DNA of 9,370 nucleotides from Bacillota bacterium (GTDB lineage Bacteria > Bacillota > Clostridia > Christensenellales > Christensenellaceae): the NCBI GenBank assembly GCA_023393165.1, contig JAEWMJ010000025.1, positions 1 to 9,370 on the forward strand. Direction: 5' to 3'. The notes below the pieces were generated by a model that had not been told where the DNA came from, did no database searches, and saw nothing but the letters and a program-made list of their open reading frames with translations. Numbering within the stretch: position 1 is the first letter of the stretch; each line of letters opens with the position of its first letter. Shown here piece by piece: positions 1 to 5,927 of the stretch. Made by a program: the position numbers and the translations under genes.

Positions 1-1
1 G

Positions 2-118
2 GTCACCCAAGCGGATGTCGATAGAGCATGTGCATTACTGAATAGCCGTCCTCGTAAATGCCTGGGCTGGTTAACCCCTTTAGAAGTTTTTTCTTCTATA
101 TCGTTGCACTTGACTTGA
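2..118 (+). CDS. IS30-family transposase, C-terminal fragment (5'-truncated by window edge)
   Basis: Read from base 2, the frame gives 38 residues and ends at TGA 116-118. It contains LLNSRPRKCLGWLTPLEVF, which is the conserved C-terminal signature of IS30-family DDE transposases (asparagine-rich turn, RPRK, LGW, TP.E.F). In the family this segment closes the catalytic domain just after the last acidic residue of the DDE triad; the DDE residues themselves lie upstream, outside the window. The gene is cut by the window edge and is not necessarily a pseudogene. The gene reads rightward, towards the stop codon of the leftward isomerase gene, so the two are convergent. An identical fragment occurs at the other edge. 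Confidence 0.85.
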   Translation, partial: VTQADVDRACALLNSRPRKCLGWLTPLEVFSSISLHLT

Positions 119-127
119 CAATCCACA
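2..127 (+). mobile_element. 3' end of an IS30-family insertion sequence (left copy)
   Basis: This segment is identical, in reverse complement, to 9245-9370: position x pairs with 9372-x over 126 bases with no mismatch or gap that I could find. It contains the end of an IS30-type transposase gene followed by a few bases that should be the element's terminal inverted repeat. The two copies diverge immediately after CAATCCACA (ending at 127 and 9245), so the true IS end lies there or within a base or two. Base 1 has no counterpart in the right copy. The body of the element lies outside the window. The inside flank here is A-rich and runs into the isomerase stop codon 30 bases later. The repeat is about the size of a large assembly k-mer, so the window edge may simply be where an assembler stopped. 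Confidence 0.85.
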
Positions 128-156
128 GAAAAAAGAAAGGTTGCAATAAAAAGCCA

Positions 157-1575
157 TCAAATCCGTACGCACTTGAATCCCATAGCCTGTGCGAATGTTT
201 CAATTTCCCTGGAGATATCCCCTATCCCGAGCGAGCTGTGGTGGATGGGTCCCTGCTGGCACCATTCGTCTACAAATTGAGGAATAGGCTTCGCGACCTT
301 CAGCCGCCCGTTGGGGTTCCCAACCTGCAATATATCGCCGTCTATAACTTCTCCCACGGTATAGATCAGTTTATAAGTATCGCAGGTATAATCAAACTGT
401 GTCATATTCATGATTGTAACCGGACCTTTTTTCAGGTTGAAATCAACGCCCAGGCCGCTGCCAGTCTTGCCGTGGTGCACCTTCAGATGTTGCAGCTTCG
501 GCCTGCCTTCGGATACGTTGAAGTTTACCGGCCCATCGTGGCTGATCAGGATAAAATTGTTCTGGTAATCGATGGTATTAAATTCGATAAACATGCCGCC
601 CGCCCCTATCAGGTCCATAGCCTTCATTGCCATTGCGGTTTTCACATCGCCCTCGGTGACGTTGGGATACCCCATGGATGCAAGGCGTGATCCTGCCAGC
701 GTGGACTGCGCGCGCAATTGTGTGATCACATCGGTAACGCCCCACCAGTAATAACCGTACCCACTGATATTATAACGGTGGATGATCCGGTCGTACACTA
801 CCGCGATTTTTGCGGATTCGTACATATGGTCGTCGGTAACGGTCTTGTCCACATCATAGAACTCCCGGAACTGCCGGTACATATCACGGATATCTTCGTC
901 CGTTACTTTTTTGTATTCCTCGTAAAACTCCTCCACTTCGGGCCGCAGAAAGAGCTTTCCGGTCGCTCTCAATTGCCTGTGATCGTCCGCCGGCATATCC
1001 GTCATATTGGTATAGTGGCTGCCGATGATTGCGAAATTAAGGTTCCGGAATGTTGCCGCTGCAGCCGCTCCTATCGCGTCTCTCCCGATCTCCTTCCAGA
1101 ACCGCTCGTCATACAGCCATCCCGTAATCACCTTAAACTTCCGGTTTATCCGTACCAGTGTGCCCGAATACTCGGGAATGCAGCATATTCCGCTGTGATG
1201 CAGGAACTGAGACGTGGTGGCATTTTTATAATCATAAGTGGCGTCTTCATGTGTCGCAAGCAGGCGGATGGGGATATTTTCAGCGATCTGTTTAACGCAC
1301 GGAACGATTATCATGCCCGTAGTATAGCCGAACGGCAGGATATAAAGGATATCGATGCCTTCCGCTACAAACTTTCGCCCGGCTTCCTCCGCCCGTTCAG
1401 GCGTATCCACGAATTTAGCCTCCACCACGCCCCCGATCTCGCGGAAGCGTTTTAAATATTTTTCATACATGCTGCCGCCGATTTCAAGAAACTCCGGATA
1501 CTGCGGCCAGTAAGCGGCAAGCCCGGTATACATGAGTCCTATCCTGGGTTTTACCTTTGGTTCCAACTTGGCCAT
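157..1575 (-). CDS. L-arabinose/L-fucose isomerase-family protein (sugar isomerase, substrate unknown)
   Basis: A 472-residue protein, about the length of AraA (near 500). Members interconvert aldoses and ketoses with a divalent metal in the cytoplasm. By motif comparison with AraA, the metal/catalytic residues appear present: Glu308 (in TEGDVKTA), Glu331 (in MFIEF), His346 (in ISHDG) and His445/His446 (in GPIHHSS). The N-terminal Rossmann-like half starts with PRIGLMYTG, not the usual AraA opening, so this is a divergent relative and arabinose should not be assumed. The start is ATG 1575, preceded at 8 nt by AGGAGG (1584-1589); an in-frame TTG at 1599 overlaps that site and is rejected. It is the last gene of the run, separated from the upstream dehydrogenase by 276 bp holding its own likely promoter. 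It ends 29 bp before the IS end, with no terminator visible. Family call good, substrate open. Confidence 0.8.
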   Translation of the reverse strand: MAKLEPKVKPRIGLMYTGLAAYWPQYPEFLEIGGSMYEKYLKRFREIGGVVEAKFVDTPERAEEAGRKFVAEGIDILYILPFGYTTGMIIVPCVKQIAENIPIRLLATHEDATYDYKNATTSQFLHHSGICCIPEYSGTLVRINRKFKVITGWLYDERFWKEIGRDAIGAAAAATFRNLNFAIIGSHYTNMTDMPADDHRQLRATGKLFLRPEVEEFYEEYKKVTDEDIRDMYRQFREFYDVDKTVTDDHMYESAKIAVVYDRIIHRYNISGYGYYWWGVTDVITQLRAQSTLAGSRLASMGYPNVTEGDVKTAMAMKAMDLIGAGGMFIEFNTIDYQNNFILISHDGPVNFNVSEGRPKLQHLKVHHGKTGSGLGVDFNLKKGPVTIMNMTQFDYTCDTYKLIYTVGEVIDGDILQVGNPNGRLKVAKPIPQFVDEWCQQGPIHHSSLGIGDISREIETFAQAMGFKCVRI

Positions 1576-1583
1576 GTTTCTTA

Positions 1584-1589
1584 CCTCCT
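1584..1589 (-). promoter_or_regulatory. Shine-Dalgarno site of the isomerase gene
   Basis: AGGAGG on the minus strand, 8 nt before ATG 1575. It decides the start: the longer frame begins at a TTG (1599) only a few bases upstream of this site and has no site of its own. Confidence 0.8.
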
Positions 1590-1677
1590 CGTAAAACAAT
1601 ATTCTTTTTGTTTCTTCTCAAATACAATATACTTTAATTTATGTGTGATAAAACGCGATGAATTGCTTTCCTGATTT

Positions 1678-1706
1678 AGTTTAAAATCTGTAAACAGCAT
1701 TGTCAA
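1678..1706 (-). promoter_or_regulatory. Sigma-A-type promoter for the isomerase gene
   Basis: On the minus strand a perfect -35 box TTGACA (1706-1701) is followed by a 17-nt spacer and the -10 box TAAACT (1683-1678; four of six matches to TATAAT). Transcription would start near 1671, giving a leader of about 95 nt before ATG 1575. The surroundings are strongly AT-rich compared with the neighbouring genes. The promoter lies in the 276-bp gap, so the isomerase can probably be expressed separately from the genes upstream of it. Confidence 0.6.
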
Positions 1707-1744
1707 AAGGTTTTTTGCTATTATTGCGGATAATGAAATTAAAC

Positions 1745-1780
1745 AGCAATATACTTATATTTTCAACTTCAAGCAATATA
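1745..1780. repeat. 9-bp direct repeat upstream of the isomerase promoter (possible operator)
   Basis: AGCAATATA occurs at 1745-1753 and again at 1772-1780 on the plus strand (TATATTGCT on the minus strand), 27 bp apart start to start. The pair lies about 40-75 bp upstream of the -35 box of the isomerase promoter. Two same-orientation half-sites there would suit an activator such as an AraC-type protein, but no regulator gene is in the window. In such AT-rich DNA a 9-bp repeat could also be chance. Confidence 0.3.
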
Positions 1781-1785
1781 AATAG

Positions 1786-1802
1786 GCCTGCAGCAGGCAG
1801 GC
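1786..1802 (-). terminator. GC hairpin after the second dehydrogenase gene (weak terminator candidate)
   Basis: A six-base-pair stem, GCCTGC pairing with GCAGGC around a 5-nt loop (1786-1791 with 1797-1802), lies about 50 bp beyond the stop codon of the upstream dehydrogenase gene. On the minus strand it is followed by CTATTTATAT, not an uninterrupted T run, so a working intrinsic terminator is only possible. It sits between that gene and the isomerase promoter, a sensible place for a transcript boundary. Confidence 0.3.
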
Positions 1803-1851
1803 GTATTATGAGCATATGTCTGTATTTTTCGAGAAAAAATGCACGTCCGCT

Positions 1852-2643
1852 TTATTCGAATTTCGCGGTATTCCATTCCGCACATCCAAGATAGCCTCCG
1901 TCAATGATAAGGGATGTTGCCGTAATGCCGGAGGAATCCTCGCAGGAGAAAAACAGACAGGCTTTTGCAACGTCCTCGGGCGTAAGCGCGCGTCCCAGGG
2001 GCACGCGGGTCAGTCTTTGCCTGTAATGGGCTTCAGGGTCTTTTTCTGTATTCAAATGCGTATGCAGCATGGGCGTATCGGTAATACCCGGGCAGACACA
2101 ATTGCAGCGGATGCCGTAGCGCGCGTAGTCAAGGCCGATGGACTTGGAAAGGTTCAGTACCGCGCCCTTTGATGTGGTGTATACGGGCGTGCAGTCCTGC
2201 CCCACAAAGCTGGATATAGAGCCCAGGTTTACGACATAGCTTTTTTCATGCTGTTTCAGATAAGGAAAAGCGTATTTGAAAGACAGAAAAATGGACCGCA
2301 CATTGAGATCCATCACCCAGTCCCAGTCCTCAATCGTATATTCGTGCAGCATCTTCACATCCACGATGCCCGCGTTGTTGATCAGTATATCAATTGTGCC
2401 GTATCTTGCAGCCGTTTTTTCTATGGATGCCTTTATCTGCTCGTCCTTTGTCACGTCGCAGGTGATGAAGAACGCTTCCCCGCCCGCCTCGCAGATTTCC
2501 TTTGCGATTTTTTCACCCTCTTGAGCAGTGCGGCCGATCATGGCGACTTTCGCGCCCTCTTTTGCAAAAAGTCTGGCAACGCCTTCGCCGATGCCCTTGT
2601 TCGCGCCGCTCACCCATGCAACCTTGCCTTCCAGTTTACCCAT
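1852..2643 (-). CDS. Short-chain dehydrogenase/reductase, classical type, likely NADP-dependent
   Basis: A 263-residue protein of the classical SDR fold, typical length. Visible motifs are the cofactor loop SGANKGIG (12-19), NNAG (89-92), Asn114, Ser142, and the catalytic Tyr155 and Lys159 in YTTSK. Arg38 at the end of the second beta strand (IGRT) usually indicates NADP(H) preference. The C-terminus carries the common IDGGYLG. The start is placed at ATG 2643, 7 nt after GGGGGA (2651-2656); the upstream in-frame ATG at 2649 sits only 1 nt from that site. The gene overlaps the end of the preceding epimerase-like gene by 8 bp, so the two are probably translationally coupled. Context suggests oxidation or reduction of a sugar, polyol or keto-sugar. 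Annotation as a 3-oxoacyl-ACP reductase would be the generic homology label but does not suit the neighbours. The substrate cannot be read from sequence. Confidence 0.85.
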   Translation of the reverse strand: MGKLEGKVAWVSGANKGIGEGVARLFAKEGAKVAMIGRTAQEGEKIAKEICEAGGEAFFITCDVTKDEQIKASIEKTAARYGTIDILINNAGIVDVKMLHEYTIEDWDWVMDLNVRSIFLSFKYAFPYLKQHEKSYVVNLGSISSFVGQDCTPVYTTSKGAVLNLSKSIGLDYARYGIRCNCVCPGITDTPMLHTHLNTEKDPEAHYRQRLTRVPLGRALTPEDVAKACLFFSCEDSSGITATSLIIDGGYLGCAEWNTAKFE

Positions 2644-3493
2644 TAGCATTTCCCCCGTTTTCCGCTTTTTTCATTAAATCCCGCAGCAGTATGCTTTCGG
2701 AAATATTGTCGTTCCTGTTGCATCCTTCCCAGTCCATCCAAATATATTCGATGCCAATGAACCCGCCGTAATTTGATTTTTGCATTATCCGGATTATCTG
2801 CCCATAATCGATCGTATTCTCGGAAATCACTGTTTGCAGCGCTCCCTCCCGCGCCCCGCGCGCGTGGAAATGAGACGCAAATGGAACCAACACTTCAATT
2901 TCGCCGTCCGGAATTCCGATCTTTGTAAAATGCGTATAGTCCAGCGTAACGGTAAGGCCGTCCACATTTTGGACCAATTTCAGCGCTTTTTCCGGCGTAT
3001 CTGTAATTGAGCCCAAATGCGGTTCAATGCCAAAGACGAGCCCGGATTTTTCAGCTTGTTCGATCCTCCAGGCAAGTTCGCCTGCCGCGCGTTCCCACGA
3101 AGTTTCAAAACTTTCTTCCGGGTAATGAACGCCGGGCAGACAGGTAATATGTCGGGACCCGCAGCTCGCGGCATAGTCGATCATTTTTAAAAAATAATCC
3201 CTTGTCTCTTCACGGATTTTTTTATCCGGATGATTGATCGCCTTAGGCGCGAATTCCACATCGCACTGTAAAAACACGTCTGCGACCCGGATACCCGCAT
3301 CCGTAGTTTTTTGGCCGATGATTCTTCCGTTTTTTTCGGGCTCATGCAGTACGCCCGAAGGCTGCAACTGCGACCTGTTCTCAAAAAGGCCGATATCGAT
3401 CCCTTCAAACCCCATCAGGGCGATCAGCTTTACCACACTGTCGTGAGGCAGAAGCGGAAAAGTAAAATCCGCACATGCATATCGAAAACCCAT
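2636..3493 (-). CDS. Sugar phosphate isomerase/epimerase-like TIM-barrel protein
   Basis: A 285-residue protein of the xylose-isomerase-like TIM-barrel superfamily (AP endonuclease 2 / IolE / tagatose-epimerase type), of usual length. The metal quartet expected of the family can be traced as Glu157 (GIEPH), Asp185 (LDYTH), His208 or His210 (HFHARG) and Glu249 (GIEYIW); His188 is also placed as in relatives. Members epimerise or isomerise free ketoses or dehydrate keto-inositols, and are cytoplasmic. The start is ATG 3493, 7 nt after a strong AAAGGGGG (3501-3508). A longer frame running up to 3568 begins inside non-coding DNA and has no ribosome site. The gene follows a 270-bp gap and overlaps the next dehydrogenase by 8 bp. 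With that dehydrogenase it forms an isomerise/oxidise pair. The exact sugar is unknown. Confidence 0.8.
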   Translation of the reverse strand: MGFRYACADFTFPLLPHDSVVKLIALMGFEGIDIGLFENRSQLQPSGVLHEPEKNGRIIGQKTTDAGIRVADVFLQCDVEFAPKAINHPDKKIREETRDYFLKMIDYAASCGSRHITCLPGVHYPEESFETSWERAAGELAWRIEQAEKSGLVFGIEPHLGSITDTPEKALKLVQNVDGLTVTLDYTHFTKIGIPDGEIEVLVPFASHFHARGAREGALQTVISENTIDYGQIIRIMQKSNYGGFIGIEYIWMDWEGCNRNDNISESILLRDLMKKAENGGNANG

Positions 3494-3763
3494 AAAAATT
3501 CCCCCTTTGGCTAATAAGTACTGTGTTTTTAAAGGCTGTGCGAGGGCTGCTGAAAGTGCCAAATACAAGGCTTTTTAAGCATTCCGACGCAAGCGTAGCA
3601 ACCCCCACGCTCACTGAGCATGAGATAAGCGCAAGTGTTGACTTAACTTATTAATAACATACACGCAGCACGAGCCCATAGCGAAGTGGGAACAGCGGAA
3701 AATAGATCCTTCGCTTCGCTCAGGACAGGCTCCGCAGTTGGCGTTTCTCAGCAGACCGCAACG
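3494..3763. other. 270-bp non-coding, hairpin-rich, repeat-like intergenic region
   Basis: This is by far the longest break among the first seven transcribed genes, whose other gaps are 18 bp or less. It holds several short dyads: GCTCA-C-TGAGC (3609-3619), ACGC-AA-GCGT (3587-3596), and AGCGAAG (3680-3686) that can pair with CTTCGCT (3709-3715 or 3714-3720). The stretch around 3705-3725 (CCTTCGCTTCGCTCAGGA) looks like sequences I have seen as dispersed intergenic repeats in many bacteria. Base composition is uneven: a GC-rich part near the upstream dehydrogenase, an AT-rich block at 3641-3660, and a purine-rich leader before the epimerase-like gene. Small open frames in it lack ribosome sites and look spurious. 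It may contain a promoter for the two genes downstream, but I see no convincing -35/-10 pair. Confidence 0.5.
3625..3657. promoter_or_regulatory. Nested dyad plus AT palindrome (possible operator)
   Basis: ATAAG (3625-3629) pairs with CTTAT (3647-3651) and, inside it, AAGT (3633-3636) pairs with ACTT (3641-3644) around GTTG. The outer arm overlaps a perfect 10-bp palindrome TTATTAATAA (3648-3657). This is the most AT-rich, most symmetric part of the gap before the epimerase-like gene and would be the natural place for a repressor or activator site. Nothing in the sequence identifies the protein that would bind. Confidence 0.25.
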
Positions 3764-4510
3764 CTAACCTATATACATGCCGCCGTTCACATCCAGCGAA
3801 ACGCCGGTAATAAACGAAGCTTCCTCCGCGCACAAAAACGATACCGCGTTTGCGATATCCTCTACGCTTCCCAGGCGTCCGAGCGGTATTTTACCTTCCA
3901 GTTCGTGGATTTTTTCATCCGTAAACTCCCGCAGAATATCCGTACGCGTCGTGCCCGGACATATTGCGTTCACGTTAATATTATACTTTGCAAGCCTGGT
4001 CGCGAGCCCCTTTGTAAGGCCGATTACTCCGGCTTTTGTCGCGGAGTATGCAAGCCCGTTTGCAAAGCCGCCATTCCTGCCCGCCAACGAAGACATGTTC
4101 ACGATCCTGCCCCAGCCGTTTTTCTTGAAATACGGGAGCACGGCCTGGCACGCAAAAAATACGGCTTTCAGATTGACCGCGCTGATCCGGTCCCATTCCT
4201 CCTCGGTAATATCCTCGATTGCAGTCGAATGCAGCAGGCCCGCATTGTTCACCAGGATATGTACGCCGCCGAATTCCTCTGCCGCAAACCGCGCCATTGC
4301 CAGGATTTCTTTCACGTTCGTCAAATCAACATGAAACGGTTTTGCACTGCCGCCCGCAGCCGTTATCTGTTTTGCAGTCTCTTGGGCCTTTTTGATATCG
4401 ATGTCCGCCACCGCCACATTGGCGCCCAGGGAGGCGAACTTCATGCAGCATCCCCTGCCGATCCCGTTGGCCCCCCCGGTCACGATCACTGTTTTTCCGG
4501 TAAAATCCAT
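3764..4510 (-). CDS. Short-chain dehydrogenase/reductase, classical type, likely NAD-dependent
   Basis: A 248-residue classical SDR. Motifs are TGGANGIG (11-18), Asp36 at the end of beta strand 2 (AVADID, favouring NAD over NADP), NNAG (88-91), Asn113, Ser141, and the catalytic Tyr155 and Lys159 in YSATK. The substrate loop begins at PGTTRTD and the C-terminus reads DVNGGMYIG. The start is ATG 4510, 7 nt after GAGGTGA. The gene begins 15 bp after the E3 stop codon and ends the tightly packed first block, so it is very likely co-transcribed with the dehydrogenase complex. In acetoin operons an SDR could be an acetoin/diacetyl reductase; the sugar enzymes downstream make a polyol or sugar dehydrogenase equally plausible. 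It differs from the second SDR in predicted cofactor and is not a recent duplicate of it. Confidence 0.85.
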   Translation of the reverse strand: MDFTGKTVIVTGGANGIGRGCCMKFASLGANVAVADIDIKKAQETAKQITAAGGSAKPFHVDLTNVKEILAMARFAAEEFGGVHILVNNAGLLHSTAIEDITEEEWDRISAVNLKAVFFACQAVLPYFKKNGWGRIVNMSSLAGRNGGFANGLAYSATKAGVIGLTKGLATRLAKYNINVNAICPGTTRTDILREFTDEKIHELEGKIPLGRLGSVEDIANAVSFLCAEEASFITGVSLDVNGGMYIG

Positions 4511-4525
4511 TGTTTCACCTCATTT

Positions 4526-5917
4526 TTAAATATGTATAGGATTACCGCAGGCCAAATGCGCCGCCTCCATAATGGTTTCGCTCACCGTGGGATGCGGATG
4601 GATCACCGAGGCCATTTCTTCCATTGTCATTTCCAGTCCCAGATACCCGGTAATCCCCCAGATCATCTCGGTCACATGCACGCCCGCCATATGCGCGCCC
4701 AAAAGAAGGCCTTCTTTCCTGTCGAACACCAGCTTGACCATGCCCCCGTCCTCACCGTAAGATATGGCCTTTCCATTGGCCGTAAACGGGAACACTGCTG
4801 CGCCTGCATCATATCCCGCCGCTTTTGCAGCCGCTTCGGTCAGCCCCGCGCTCGCGCACTCGGGCGAAGCGTAGGTACATTTGGGAATGTTCGCGTAATT
4901 GATCTCGCGCGTTTCCCTGCCGCAGATCGCCTCCGCCGCCTGCATCCCCTGCGCGCTCGCCGCATGCGCCAGAGCGCATTTGCCCGTTACGTCGCCAATG
5001 GCATATATGCCCGCTGCATTGGTCTGCATCCTGTTGTCTACCGAAATATACCCCTTTGCGTCCAGCCCGCACCCGGCCTTCTCAATATTCAGCCCCTGCA
5101 AATTGGGGCGTATGCCTGTCGCAGCCAGCACGTATTCGCTTTCGATCGTGAATGGTTCCCCGTCCTTCTTAAGCGTCGTTTTTGCCGTTTTGCCGTCGTT
5201 TACAACGCTCAATACTTTCGTCCCGGCGTGGAGTTCGAATCCCTTTTTTATAAATTCCTTATGTACGAATCTGGATATCTCCTCGTCTTCGTTTGGAAGG
5301 ATGCGCGGCAGCATCTCCACAATATGCACCTTTGTTCCATAAGCCCTGAATACCGTGGCAAACTCCATGCCTATCGCGCCCGCGCCGATAATCAGTATGC
5401 TTCCGGGCGCTTTTATGAGCTTAAGCGCCTTTTTGGAATCCAGTACGTTTTCCAGGGAATAATCCAAAAACGGCAATTTATACGGAACCGATCCTGTCGC
5501 TATAATGATGTTCTGAGCCGTTATCCGTTCCTTTGCTGCATACAGTTCCATTTCTTTTGGACCGCTGAACTTTGCCGCATCCTTGAATACCGTGATCTTA
5601 TTCTTTTTCATCAGGTATTCGATACCGTTAACAAGCCTTTTGCTTACCGCCCGGCTGCGTTCCTGCGCCGCGGCGTAATCCGCGGTGAAGCCGTCCATCT
5701 TTATTCCGAAATCCGCCGCCTGCGCAAATGTCCGCACAACTTCCGCGTTGCGCAGAAGCGATTTCGTGGGGATGCAGCCCCAGTTCAGGCATACGCCCCC
5801 CAGATTTTCTTTCTCCGCTATGGCTACGCTCTTACCCAGTTGCGCGGCTTTGATCGCCGCCACATATCCTCCAGGGCCGCCGCCGGCCACAATCACGTCA
5901 AAACTCCTTCCAGCCAT
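4526..5917 (-). CDS. lpdA: Dihydrolipoamide dehydrogenase (E3 of a 2-oxoacid/acetoin dehydrogenase complex)
   Basis: A 463-residue flavoprotein that reoxidises the lipoyl group of E2 and passes electrons via FAD to NAD. It has the FAD loop AGGGPGG (11-17), the redox disulfide Cys43-Cys48 in GGVCLNWGCIPTKS, the NAD loop GAGAIG (178-183), the second FAD motif around AIGDV (306-310), and the C-terminal catalytic pair His442 and Glu447 in HPHPTVSE. It lacks the extra N-terminal lipoyl domain found on some acetoin-cluster E3 proteins. The start is ATG 5917, preceded by GGGAGG; the gap to the E2 stop codon is 10 bp. Its place directly behind E1 and E2 shows it is a dedicated subunit and not the general housekeeping copy. 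Mercuric or glutathione reductase is excluded by the motifs and context. Confidence 0.95.
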   Translation of the reverse strand: MAGRSFDVIVAGGGPGGYVAAIKAAQLGKSVAIAEKENLGGVCLNWGCIPTKSLLRNAEVVRTFAQAADFGIKMDGFTADYAAAQERSRAVSKRLVNGIEYLMKKNKITVFKDAAKFSGPKEMELYAAKERITAQNIIIATGSVPYKLPFLDYSLENVLDSKKALKLIKAPGSILIIGAGAIGMEFATVFRAYGTKVHIVEMLPRILPNEDEEISRFVHKEFIKKGFELHAGTKVLSVVNDGKTAKTTLKKDGEPFTIESEYVLAATGIRPNLQGLNIEKAGCGLDAKGYISVDNRMQTNAAGIYAIGDVTGKCALAHAASAQGMQAAEAICGRETREINYANIPKCTYASPECASAGLTEAAAKAAGYDAGAAVFPFTANGKAISYGEDGGMVKLVFDRKEGLLLGAHMAGVHVTEMIWGITGYLGLEMTMEEMASVIHPHPTVSETIMEAAHLACGNPIHI

Positions 5918-5927
5918 TATAACCTCC

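Noticed and set aside
128..156. A terminator for the isomerase gene next to the left IS
   Set aside because: On the minus strand there are T-rich runs but no stem before them in the 29 bp up to the IS end.
1641..1670. A CcpA (cre) site around the isomerase leader, near AAACGCGATGA
   Set aside because: The central CG is there, but the flanking TG and CA spacing of the cre consensus is not met on either strand.
1816..2172. Plus-strand frames opposite the second SDR, and similar ones opposite every other gene
   Set aside because: All are antisense to genes with intact catalytic motifs and show no domain of their own.
3494..3568. A 25-codon N-terminal extension of the epimerase-like protein
   Set aside because: A strong AAAGGGGG site sits 7 nt before ATG 3493, and the barrel's first strand begins right after it. 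The extension would cover that site.
3405..3614. A small minus-strand frame of 69 codons in the 270-bp gap
   Set aside because: It overlaps the epimerase-like gene in another frame, has no ribosome site, and its composition matches the repeat-like DNA.
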